DNA of 5,500 nt. It comes from an uncultured Oscillospiraceae bacterium. GTDB lineage: Bacteria > Bacillota > Clostridia > Oscillospirales > Ruminococcaceae. Below are positions 1 to 5,500 of the stretch, in pieces; the first letter of the stretch is position 1; each line of letters opens with the position of its first letter. Below the pieces are notes generated by a model. It saw only the letters and a list, made by a program, of their open reading frames with translations, ran no database searches and was not told the origin of the DNA. The stretch is taken from NCBI GenBank assembly GCA_902490585.1, contig CABUEI010000078.1, positions 1-5,500 on the forward strand. The letters are read 5' to 3'. Position numbers and translations under genes: made by a program.

Positions 1-679
1 TGTCGTGCGGCATTTTATTGTCAACATATTGCTGAAAGCTCTCTTTGAAATATTGCGGCGTACCTGTCTGCAATCTTATAGGATCGCTGTATATCATCAC
101 AAGACAAGGTTCGACACTGTCTTTGTATTCAGCTGTAACAAAAGGACAACACTTCTGCTCTTCGCAAAGCCTTTTTATGTCATCTCTGTTCTCCCATTCA
201 AGGTCGTTGCGATACACTTCCCATATTCTCGAATAGAATCCGTTACGAATTGCAACATTGGTCAGCTCGTATTTTCCGCCGAGAGTTTTCATTGTCGCAT
301 AGTCAACGCTTTCGGCTATTTTTTTGAAAGTTTCATCATTGCGATCGCTGTTCATTATCGTCGAATACGCTCCGCTGAGAGTAAGTGTATTGTTTTCAGG
401 CAAAGGTTCACAGTCCATTAGAATATATGCGCCTGTTTTCTGTGCGTGATATTCAACATCAGAAGCTTTAGCCCCGTATTTTTCAAGCCCCTCGCTCAGA
501 TAATACAAGAACTTCATATAAAGTCCCGGTTCATCAGGAATTGTTCTGAAAGGACATATCAGTGCATGATCCGACTTGAAAACATCTTTCTGTATATATC
601 TTCTCGGAAAAGAACCCCTCTTTGGTTTATCGTCAGGACTTTCGCATAATACTTTCACAAGAAAATCTATAAGTGCCAT
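1..679 (-). CDS. Hypothetical protein, N-terminal 226 codons (runs off left edge)
   Basis: The minus strand is open from ATG at 679-677 to the window edge with no stop, so the C-terminus lies outside. The start is well fixed: a GAGGTG ribosome site lies about 7 bases upstream, and an in-frame TGA sits 9 bases before the ATG. The visible protein begins MALIDFLVKVLCESPDDKPK. It has no signal peptide, no membrane segment and no low-complexity stretch, so it is probably cytoplasmic. It is a mixed, fairly charged globular sequence with scattered aromatics and cysteines (for example EEQKCCPF near residues 173-180). I do not recognise the family and assign no function. The gene lies downstream of the truncated nucleotidase on the same strand, but a 344-base gap with a hairpin separates them, so it is probably transcribed separately. 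A plus-strand open frame over 5-421 is its shadow. Confidence 0.8.
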   Translation of the reverse strand, partial: MALIDFLVKVLCESPDDKPKRGSFPRRYIQKDVFKSDHALICPFRTIPDEPGLYMKFLYYLSEGLEKYGAKASDVEYHAQKTGAYILMDCEPLPENNTLTLSGAYSTIMNSDRNDETFKKIAESVDYATMKTLGGKYELTNVAIRNGFYSRIWEVYRNDLEWENRDDIKRLCEEQKCCPFVTAEYKDSVEPCLVMIYSDPIRLQTGTPQYFKESFQQYVDNKMPHD

Positions 680-763
680 TAATTTTCACCTCTGTATACG
701 GCATACGCAAATCGGAACCGGCACAGTGCCTGTCAGAACACCGTTGTATTTTTGCCGACATAC

Positions 764-775
764 CGGAAATTTCCG
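764..775. repeat. Perfect 12-base palindrome, possible operator
   Basis: The sequence CGGAAATTTCCG is its own reverse complement. With one bulged C it extends by three more base pairs (ATA on the left, TAT on the right). It lies 85 bases upstream of the ATG at 679, where a promoter or operator for that gene would be expected. A second dyad, GGCAC-A-GTGCC, lies at 720-730. No regulator can be named, and a 12-base palindrome can occur by chance. Confidence 0.3.
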
Positions 776-811
776 TATAAAGTTAAAACAGCGTTACTTT
801 CTCATTTCGTA

Positions 812-852
812 TAAGACACTCGCCACGGCTTTTACCCCGTGGCTGTGTCTTA
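812..852. terminator. Hairpin with 15 paired bases, probable terminator or dispersed hairpin element
   Basis: The outer stem TAAGACAC/GTGTCTTA (8 bp) and inner stem GCCACGG/CCGTGGC (7 bp) are separated by a small internal loop (TC opposite T) and closed by the 8-base loop CTTTTACC. Bases 822-847 are identical to 3396-3421, the terminator after the kinase gene. It lies about 170 bases past the stop of the truncated nucleotidase. No run of T follows on the minus strand (TACGAAATG). On the plus strand it is followed by CTTTATATT, which resembles the plus-strand flank of the other copy, yet no plus-strand gene ends here. A terminator role is therefore less certain than for the second copy. Confidence 0.6.
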
Positions 853-1023
853 CTTTATATTCACCAACTTTTATTACAACCGAGTGCCTCTGTTTGTCCG
901 CTTTTCCAAGAAATTATTTTTGTACTTATAATTACAGCAAAATGAAAAAACGTAGATATTTCTTTGTTCAGTAATTCGAATCCGTATTCAGCGTAACTTT
1001 CTGCAATGATAATATTTTTTTGC

Positions 1024-1581
1024 TTACTTATAGTACACAGCAAGGGTTTTGGATATTTCCTGCTTGATATATGATTCAAACTCTTTGTCAAGAACATCGT
1101 CACTGATATCTTTTTCTTTAGCAAATTCTTCTTTTGCTTTTTGCTTATTAACGTATGAGATATAGCTGTCTGCAATTTCAAGTAATCTCTCCACGCCGAA
1201 ATCAAATTCATGGTTACCGGGTACAGCCACATCATAGCCCATTTTATCCATTATCTCAGCCGCCCACATTCCTTTGGACAATGCACCGAGAATACCGCCC
1301 TGAATTGCGTCGCCGCCGTCAACCAGTATGACATCGGTATCCTTTTCGTTTTTAAGCTCATTTACCTTTGCCGCCATTGCCGCATATCCCACAGACTCGT
1401 CGGTCTGCTCATAGGCATTGTGTACATCGTTAGTATACACGATATCAATGTAGTTGCTTAAAAACTCATCGTCGAAATCATCGCCCTGCTCTTCGGCAAA
1501 TGCCGTAAAGCAAGATGAACATGCAACCGCTGTCACCGCAATACTTGTCAGCCACAACGCCGCTTTCTTAAACAGTTTCAT
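1024..1581 (-). CDS. Truncated secreted 5'-nucleotidase / metallophosphoesterase, likely a gene remnant
   Basis: This 185-residue protein starts at ATG 1581-1579, behind a strong AAAGGAG ribosome site (1590-1596). Residues 1-29 form a signal peptide (KK, hydrophobic core, then FTAFA before EEQ). The following part matches the N-terminus of the UshA/5'-nucleotidase branch of calcineurin-like phosphoesterases: TNDVH (Asp52, His54), VDGGDAIQGG (Asp91) and PGNHEFDFG (Asn123, His124). These would bind the two metals and hold the catalytic His. The family is normally 500-600 residues; here the match ends near residue 138. A charged helical tail of about 45 residues follows, then TAA. The later metal-binding His and GHxH motifs, and the whole nucleotide-binding C-terminal domain, are absent. 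Hydrolysis of extracellular nucleotides is the family role, but this product is unlikely to be active. It may be the result of an internal deletion; a functional short metal-binding protein is less likely. Confidence 0.8.
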   Translation of the reverse strand: MKLFKKAALWLTSIAVTAVACSSCFTAFAEEQGDDFDDEFLSNYIDIVYTNDVHNAYEQTDESVGYAAMAAKVNELKNEKDTDVILVDGGDAIQGGILGALSKGMWAAEIMDKMGYDVAVPGNHEFDFGVERLLEIADSYISYVNKQKAKEEFAKEKDISDDVLDKEFESYIKQEISKTLAVYYK

Positions 1582-1632
1582 AATAACATCTCCTTTGATC
1601 GTGAATTTCCATGGTGCCGTCTATTTTTATAT

Positions 1633-1661
1633 ATTTTACCATATATTAAATACGTTTACAA
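1633..1661 (-). promoter_or_regulatory. Sigma-A-type promoter for the truncated nucleotidase gene
   Basis: On the minus strand a -35 box TTGTAA (1661-1656), a 17-base spacer and a -10 box TAAAAT (1638-1633) are present. TGG immediately precedes the -10 box, giving the extended TGn motif common in Gram-positive promoters. The -10 lies about 50 bases upstream of the ATG at 1581. The promoter looks intact although the gene it serves is shortened. Confidence 0.7.
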
Positions 1662-1704
1662 TATCTCTGATGAAATTAATCCATATTTTGCACAAAAAGT
1701 TGCC

Positions 1705-1733
1705 TTGTTTTCGCTATCGCAATGTGCTATACT
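1705..1733 (+). promoter_or_regulatory. Sigma-A-type promoter for the FGGY kinase gene
   Basis: A -35 box TTGTTT (1705-1710), a 17-base spacer and a -10 box TATACT (1728-1733) are present, with TGC just before the -10 giving an extended TGn motif. The -10 lies 46 bases upstream of the kinase ATG at 1780. It is divergent from the nucleotidase promoter; the two -35 boxes are about 43 bases apart, close enough for a shared regulator. Confidence 0.7.
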
Positions 1734-1765
1734 TTACCTTGATAAAACAAATTTTGGACTTATTC

Positions 1766-1773
1766 AGAAGAGG
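1766..1773 (+). promoter_or_regulatory. Ribosome binding site that fixes the kinase start
   Basis: AGAAGAGG is followed by a 6-base spacer and ATG at 1780. The frame stays open upstream to a TTG at 1705, but that TTG is the first codon-sized part of the -35 box, so it cannot be within the transcript made from this promoter. The start at 1780 is therefore preferred. Confidence 0.8.
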
Positions 1774-1779
1774 TACATT

Positions 1780-3375
1780 ATGGATATATTGAAAATCAAG
1801 AACGATATAACAAACGGCAACACCGCACTCGGCATAGAGTTCGGCTCTACAAGAATAAAAGCCGTACTGGTTGACAGCACAAATACACCCATAGCCACAG
1901 GCTCGCACACCTGGGAAAACCGCCTTGAAAACGGTATCTGGACATACAGCGAAAACGATATAATAACAGGTATGCAGGACTGCTACAGCTCCCTTGTAAA
2001 AGAGATCGAAACCAAGTACGGAATTATCCCCGTTTCCTACGGCTCGATCGGCATAAGCGCCATGATGCACGGCTACATGGCATTTGACAGCAGCGACAAT
2101 CTACTCGTTCCTTTCAGAACATGGAGAAACACCATGACAGGTGAGTCAAGCGAACAGCTGACAGAACTTTTCGGCTTTTCTATCCCTCAGAGATGGAGCA
2201 TAGCACATCTGTATCAGTGTATCCTCGGCAAAGAGGAACATCTTGAAAACATAGCCCACCTCACCACCCTTGCGGGATATATTCATTACCGCCTTACAGG
2301 AAACCGTGTTCTCGGCGTAGGCGAAGCCTCGGGTATGTTCCCTATAGATTCGCAGACGCTTACATACAACGCAGAAATGGTAAAGAAATTCGACACCGCC
2401 GCAAGCTCTCTCGATTTTGACAAACCGCTCCTTTCACTTCTCCCCTCCGTGCTGACCGCAGGCGAAAACGCAGGTACGCTTACCGAAAGCGGTGCAAAGC
2501 TCCTTGACCTATCCGGCAACCTTAAAGCAGGTATTCCCCTCTGTGCCCCCGAAGGTGACGCAGGAACAGGCATGGTTGCCACAAACAGTGTAGCTGTACG
2601 CACGGGCAACGTTTCCGCAGGTACATCGGTTTTCGCAATGGTGGTTCTCGAAAAGCCCCTTAAAAAACTCCACCGTCAGATAGACATGGTAACAACCCCG
2701 TCAGGCGAAGCGGTAGCAATGGTTCACTGTAACAACTGCACCTCCGAGCTTAACGCATGGGCAGAGCTTTTCGCTGAATTTGCACACTCTGCCGGCTTTG
2801 ATATAGGAATGGGCGATATTTATGAACTCCTGTTCAAAAAGGCGCTTGAGGGCAAAAAGGACTGTGACGGAATGATAGCCTACAATTACCTTTCGGGCGA
2901 ACACGTTACAGGCTTTGAGCAAGGCAGACCGCTTTTTGCAAGAAGACCCGATGCTAAGCTCACTTTACCCGATTTCATGCGTACCCAGCTTTATACCTCG
3001 CTCGGCGCACTGAAAACAGGTCTTGATATACTCACCAAGGAAGAGAATGTCCCGATAGATTCAATAACAGGCCATGGCGGATTTTTCAAGACCGAAAAGG
3101 TCGGTCAGTCGATCCTTGCCGCCGCAGTAAACGCACCCGTTTCGGTAATGAGCACCGCAGGCGAGGGCGGCGCATGGGGCATGGCTCTGCTTGCTTCCTA
3201 CATGAACAACAAGAACGGTTTACCGCTTGAAAAATGGCTTTCTGAAAACGTATTCGCCACAGCAAGCAAAACCGTTGTCGCACCCGACCCCGAAGACGTT
3301 GCAGGCTTTGACAAGTTCATGGAAACCTACACCGCCTGCCTTGCCGCTGAACGCTCCGCTATCGAAAATCTGTAA
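1780..3375 (+). CDS. FGGY-family carbohydrate kinase, probably L-ribulokinase-type (AraK-like)
   Basis: This complete 531-residue cytoplasmic enzyme is of the length usual for FGGY sugar kinases, which transfer phosphate from ATP to a sugar or polyol. The N-terminal actin-like domain has the phosphate motif GIEFGSTRIKAV (residues 18-29), the sugar-side segments GSHTWENRLENGIWTYS (about 51-67) and ISAMMHGYM (92-100), and FRTWRNTMT (112-120). Asp260 in APEGDAGTG is the likely catalytic base. The C-terminal domain has GNVSAGTS (276-283), GHGGFFKTEKVGQSI (431-445) and the ATP-binding stretch GEGGAWGMALLA (461-472). The overall pattern reminds me of clostridial kinases annotated as ribulokinase/xylulokinase (AraK type), which would place it in L-arabinose or pentose use. 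Substrate assignment is an inference: no isomerase, epimerase or transporter gene is in view. It has its own promoter and terminator, so it is probably monocistronic. The first phosphate motif has Glu20 where most FGGY kinases have Asp. Confidence 0.9.
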   Translation: MDILKIKNDITNGNTALGIEFGSTRIKAVLVDSTNTPIATGSHTWENRLENGIWTYSENDIITGMQDCYSSLVKEIETKYGIIPVSYGSIGISAMMHGYMAFDSSDNLLVPFRTWRNTMTGESSEQLTELFGFSIPQRWSIAHLYQCILGKEEHLENIAHLTTLAGYIHYRLTGNRVLGVGEASGMFPIDSQTLTYNAEMVKKFDTAASSLDFDKPLLSLLPSVLTAGENAGTLTESGAKLLDLSGNLKAGIPLCAPEGDAGTGMVATNSVAVRTGNVSAGTSVFAMVVLEKPLKKLHRQIDMVTTPSGEAVAMVHCNNCTSELNAWAELFAEFAHSAGFDIGMGDIYELLFKKALEGKKDCDGMIAYNYLSGEHVTGFEQGRPLFARRPDAKLTLPDFMRTQLYTSLGALKTGLDILTKEENVPIDSITGHGGFFKTEKVGQSILAAAVNAPVSVMSTAGEGGAWGMALLASYMNNKNGLPLEKWLSENVFATASKTVVAPDPEDVAGFDKFMETYTACLAAERSAIENL

Positions 3376-3391
3376 AACAGCATAGACAAAA

Positions 3392-3421
3392 CACAGCCAC
3401 GGCTTTTACCCCGTGGCTGTG
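3392..3421. terminator. Strong bidirectional hairpin terminator between convergent genes
   Basis: CACAGCCACGG and CCGTGGCTGTG form a perfect 11-base-pair stem closed by the loop CTTTTACC. It begins 17 bases after the kinase stop. On the plus strand it is followed by CCTTTACTTATTT; on the minus strand it is followed by TTTTGTC. It can thus stop both the kinase transcript and the lipoprotein transcript, whose stop is 92 bases away on the other side. Its last 26 bases are identical to 822-847. Confidence 0.85.
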
Positions 3422-3512
3422 CCTTTACTTATTTAATCAACGATCAATATTGCCAACACTTTCACCGAAAATTTATTAGCTGCTAAGGTCTTATCAACAG
3501 ACTTTCTCACGC

Positions 3513-4385
3513 TTACGGTTCTTCAAATACAATTCCGATACAGTCATATGCACCGTCAGACAGTTTACAACTTACTGCATACGATCCGTATATTTTATCA
3601 TTGACAACATTAAAATTTTTAGATATAATTTTATATTCAGCCAAATCGTTATAACGCTCCGGCAAATTCTTTGCAAACCACTCATCTGCAAATTTATCAA
3701 ACTTTTCGTGAGAGAAGCCGGGTGCTAAATCGCTATAGTAAGCAGATATCTGATATATTCTGCCATCGCCGAAGAACGAAACAGACAATATGTTGTCAAC
3801 GCAATCGCTGATATTGTCAACATAATCAAAGGTCAACACTTCCGGACAAATTTCTCTTTGAATAGGATCAGCTTTATACTTTTTAAAATCGCCCCAATTT
3901 GCAAGGTATTGTTCACAAAGCTGACCGGCTTTATCTGACAGCGTATCATCGGGAACAATATTTTCCTCAGGTATTTCAGCGTCACCTTGACTGTAATTGA
4001 CATAATAACGGCGTAAGCGTCCAACCTTGTCTATGGCTAAAGAATCGCCCTCTTTATTTTCGTAATTAAACCAATGCCAATACAGCTTGTCGCCGGGTTG
4101 ATCAAGCCATTCATAACCTATAGCGATTTTCTGAAGATATTCTCCTGTATATTTGAAGTCACCGGATTCTATCCCGAACTGCTTCAGATCCGGTATTATT
4201 CCGTCCTTTTCCAACTGACTCAATTCTTCACCGCCGAAAACGATCTGTTTATGTATAACAACACTGTCCTCTGAATCGGATATGTTTGTTGAATTGGACG
4301 AATCATCACCGATTGTTTTTTGATTACACGAACAAAATATTGTGATAACCAATAAAAATAATATCAATAAATTAATTTTTTTCAT
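3513..4385 (-). CDS. Hypothetical lipoprotein with a possible internal duplication
   Basis: This complete 290-residue protein starts at ATG 4385, with ribosome site GAGGTGA (4392-4398) and an in-frame TGA just upstream. The N-terminus is a lipoprotein signal: KK, a hydrophobic core, then FCSC with Cys20 (after Ser19) as the probable lipid-bearing residue; Cys18 is the alternative. A Ser/Asn/Asp-rich linker covers residues 28-42. The mature protein should be anchored on the outer face of the membrane. Two segments look alike: residues 114-170 (strand DSLAIDKVGRLRRYYVNYS, then helix SDKAGQLCEQYLANW) and 198-252 (SVSFFGDGRIYQISAYYS, then helix FDKFADEWFAKNL). This strand-Gly-strand-helix pattern is similar to PepSY/YcdB-like repeats, but that link is tentative. 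It lies 27 bases downstream of the DNRLRE-peptidase gene on the same strand, so the two are probably co-transcribed. Function is unknown. Confidence 0.85.
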   Translation of the reverse strand: MKKINLLILFLLVITIFCSCNQKTIGDDSSNSTNISDSEDSVVIHKQIVFGGEELSQLEKDGIIPDLKQFGIESGDFKYTGEYLQKIAIGYEWLDQPGDKLYWHWFNYENKEGDSLAIDKVGRLRRYYVNYSQGDAEIPEENIVPDDTLSDKAGQLCEQYLANWGDFKKYKADPIQREICPEVLTFDYVDNISDCVDNILSVSFFGDGRIYQISAYYSDLAPGFSHEKFDKFADEWFAKNLPERYNDLAEYKIISKNFNVVNDKIYGSYAVSCKLSDGAYDCIGIVFEEP

Positions 4386-4412
4386 ACTCTTTCACCTCTT
4401 TAACATATAATA

Positions 4413-5500
4413 TTATTTTTTAAGGCATATAGACTTATTGCCAACTATATACAAATTTTTTGGATTTGCAGGGCAATCTTCCTCTTTTCTTTCACTGTTG
4501 CTATATTCACTCATTGCTATTGATACAGCCTCGTCAATTGTCAAAGGCGTTGAAGACTCATTAATTGCATTAGCCATATAATTAAGAAAATCCTCAGCTC
4601 CTGAAACTTCATTTTTAAATCCAATTACACAGTCTGCTCCAAGTTTATACGCCTCATCCACCATGCTGTTTCTTCCATTTTCAGAATCCTTTGTAGCACT
4701 TTTGCAAGTTGCAAAATATACAAATGATATGTGCGACCACGTACTGGCTGGAATATTATGCAAACTGTTTGTTGCATTATTCGAATAAATTAGGATCGTA
4801 CCGCCTTGACTCTGTTCAATTTTAATGTGTCCCGGTGAACAATGACCATGAAATACAAGAACATTGCTTGAATTTGCATTTTTATATATTTGTTCAACGG
4901 TAGGTTTAAGATATAACGTTGACGGATATCCCATACTATTAAAGATTGAAACAGTTTTTTTAGCAACACTTTCATCTTCATTGCCAAGTTTTGTAATAGC
5001 GTTATACACCATTTTATGGTTGTATTTAATACAAAAATACGGTTTATAACTCGCATTACCCTGCATAGAACTGAATGTTTTCATATAATCGGAGTAAACT
5101 GAATTCTCTTCAAGAAACGAAGTATATGTCCTAAACTGTAAACCTTTTTCTTTTAAACTTATATCATTTATCCATTTCTTCACTATACCGGTAACATTCC
5201 AATTATACCATTGATCTTTATCAGATAACTTTCTTTGACTATTGCCGTTTCCGTATGTCACACTTACAGGTGAACCTAATGAGGAATTGCCTGCATTCAG
5301 TTCATTCCATGTTTTGGTATAGCCTTCATTCCAATAGTTACCATTAAACTGTCCGCATGAGATAGGTACACCGGAACCACCCTGACACATCAAATCTCTC
5401 AGTTCAACATATGCACTTTTTATTTGTGACTCGTCAATTATACCATAAGAACTGAAACTGAATCCGTTCAGCTTGAGTAATGTCCTGCACGCACCCCAGT
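4413..5500 (-). CDS. DNRLRE-domain protein with C-terminal clan CD (caspase/CHAT-like) peptidase-type domain, C-terminal part
   Basis: The frame is open from the right edge to TAA at 4413, giving the last 361 residues; the N-terminus, presumably with a signal peptide, lies outside. Visible residues 1-160 match the C-terminal part of a DNRLRE domain, found in secreted surface and carbohydrate-associated proteins: SQIKSAYVELRDL, TKTWNEL, WYNWNVTGIVKKWI (97-110), KGLQFR (118-123) and the closing strand YKPYFCIKY. Residues about 165-361 look like a clan CD cysteine peptidase: strand VLVFHGH with His217-Gly218 (codon 4850-4848), then strand FVYFATCKSA with Cys265 (codon 4706-4704), then GADCVIGFKNEV (287-298), comparable to the segment after the Cys in CHAT and gingipain-like domains. 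Peptidase activity and the His/Cys pair are inferred. An in-frame TTG at 5393 followed by ATG is internal to the DNRLRE domain and not a start. The lipoprotein gene follows 27 bases downstream. Confidence 0.85.
   Translation of the reverse strand, partial: WGACRTLLKLNGFSFSSYGIIDESQIKSAYVELRDLMCQGGSGVPISCGQFNGNYWNEGYTKTWNELNAGNSSLGSPVSVTYGNGNSQRKLSDKDQWYNWNVTGIVKKWINDISLKEKGLQFRTYTSFLEENSVYSDYMKTFSSMQGNASYKPYFCIKYNHKMVYNAITKLGNEDESVAKKTVSIFNSMGYPSTLYLKPTVEQIYKNANSSNVLVFHGHCSPGHIKIEQSQGGTILIYSNNATNSLHNIPASTWSHISFVYFATCKSATKDSENGRNSMVDEAYKLGADCVIGFKNEVSGAEDFLNYMANAINESSTPLTIDEAVSIAMSEYSNSERKEEDCPANPKNLYIVGNKSICLKK

Larger units (their letters stand above)
680..1023. other. Intergenic region without a convincing gene
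   Basis: This 344-base stretch lies between the stop of the truncated nucleotidase and the start of the next minus-strand gene. It contains the hairpin at 812-852, a perfect 12-base palindrome at 764-775 and an 11-base dyad (GGCAC-A-GTGCC) at 720-730. Translating the minus strand below 1024 gives one frame open for about 54 codons (to roughly 861), but it has no ribosome site of its own and nothing nucleotidase-like in it. I found no convincing sigma-A promoter for the gene starting at 679, although the palindrome lies in its likely promoter region. Decayed coding sequence from the shortened nucleotidase could be present but cannot be shown by eye. Confidence 0.6.

Noticed and set aside
5..421. 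Plus-strand open frame at the left edge
   Set aside because: It is the shadow of the minus-strand coding frame 1-679, which has a ribosome site and coherent protein character. The plus frame has no ribosome site and an unlikely Cys/Phe/His-rich composition.
789..1002. Imperfect 14-base direct repeat (CAGCGTTACTTTCT at 789, CAGCGTAACTTTCT at 989)
   Set aside because: A 14-base match with one mismatch is expected about once or more by chance in a window of this size, and nothing else marks the interval as an element.
861..1235. Minus-strand open frame overlapping the end of the truncated nucleotidase
   Set aside because: It overlaps the nucleotidase in another frame, has no ribosome site, and its part below 1024 shows no recognisable continuation of the nucleotidase, so it does not support a simple frameshift.
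1705..1779. Upstream TTG start adding 25 residues to the kinase
   Set aside because: The TTG is part of the -35 box and the added residues do not match the family. The ATG at 1780 has a good ribosome site at the right spacing.
2286..2609. Minus-strand open frame inside the kinase gene, and similar ones at 1714-2070, 2701-2922 and 3086-3283
   Set aside because: All lie within the well-supported kinase reading frame, have no ribosome sites and show no family features.
3476..3486. Small dyad TTAGC-T-GCTAA near the lipoprotein stop
   Set aside because: A five-base stem without a following T-run is too weak for a terminator, and the strong hairpin at 3392-3421 already serves this gene end.
5391..5393. 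TTG/ATG start at 5393 or 5390 for the DNRLRE-peptidase gene
   Set aside because: The frame stays open to the window edge and the upstream residues (TLLKLNGFSF, SAYVELRDL) belong to the same DNRLRE domain, so these codons are internal.

Overview
The window looks like chromosomal DNA of a low-to-moderate GC Firmicute, most likely a Clostridia/Ruminococcus-type anaerobe. This is an inference from four things: strong AGGAGG-like ribosome sites, an FGGY sugar kinase of a clostridial type, secreted DNRLRE-domain and lipoprotein genes, and clean Gram-positive promoters (TTGnnn-17-TAnnnT with a TGn extension). No RNA genes, CRISPR arrays, transposases or phage genes were seen.

Layout. (1) Positions 1-679, minus strand: the N-terminal 226 codons of an unrecognised cytoplasmic-looking protein that runs off the left edge. 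(2) 680-1023: about 340 bases without a convincing gene, holding a hairpin (812-852) and two small dyads. (3) 1024-1581, minus strand: a secreted 5'-nucleotidase/metallophosphoesterase that keeps its promoter, ribosome site, signal peptide and first three metal-site motifs, but stops at 185 residues, about a third of the family length. (4) 1582-1779: a divergent promoter region with one good promoter facing each way. (5) 1780-3375, plus strand: a complete 531-residue FGGY carbohydrate kinase, best guess an L-ribulokinase-type (AraK-like) enzyme. (6) 3376-3512: convergent intergenic region with a strong hairpin terminator (3392-3421) that shares 26 identical bases with the hairpin at 812-852. 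(7) 3513-4385 and 4413-5500, minus strand: two genes 27 bases apart. The upstream one is the C-terminal 361 residues of a DNRLRE-domain protein ending in a caspase/CHAT-like (clan CD) peptidase-type domain. The downstream one is a 290-residue lipoprotein with a possible internal duplication.

How the genes relate. The kinase appears to be a stand-alone transcription unit with its own promoter and terminator. The most interesting part is the right-hand pair: an extracellular adhesion/structural domain joined to a putative cysteine peptidase, apparently co-transcribed with a membrane-anchored lipoprotein. The lipoprotein could be a partner, substrate or inhibitor of the peptidase; its role is not shown by the sequence. 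The truncated nucleotidase and the repeated hairpin are the other points worth a second look.
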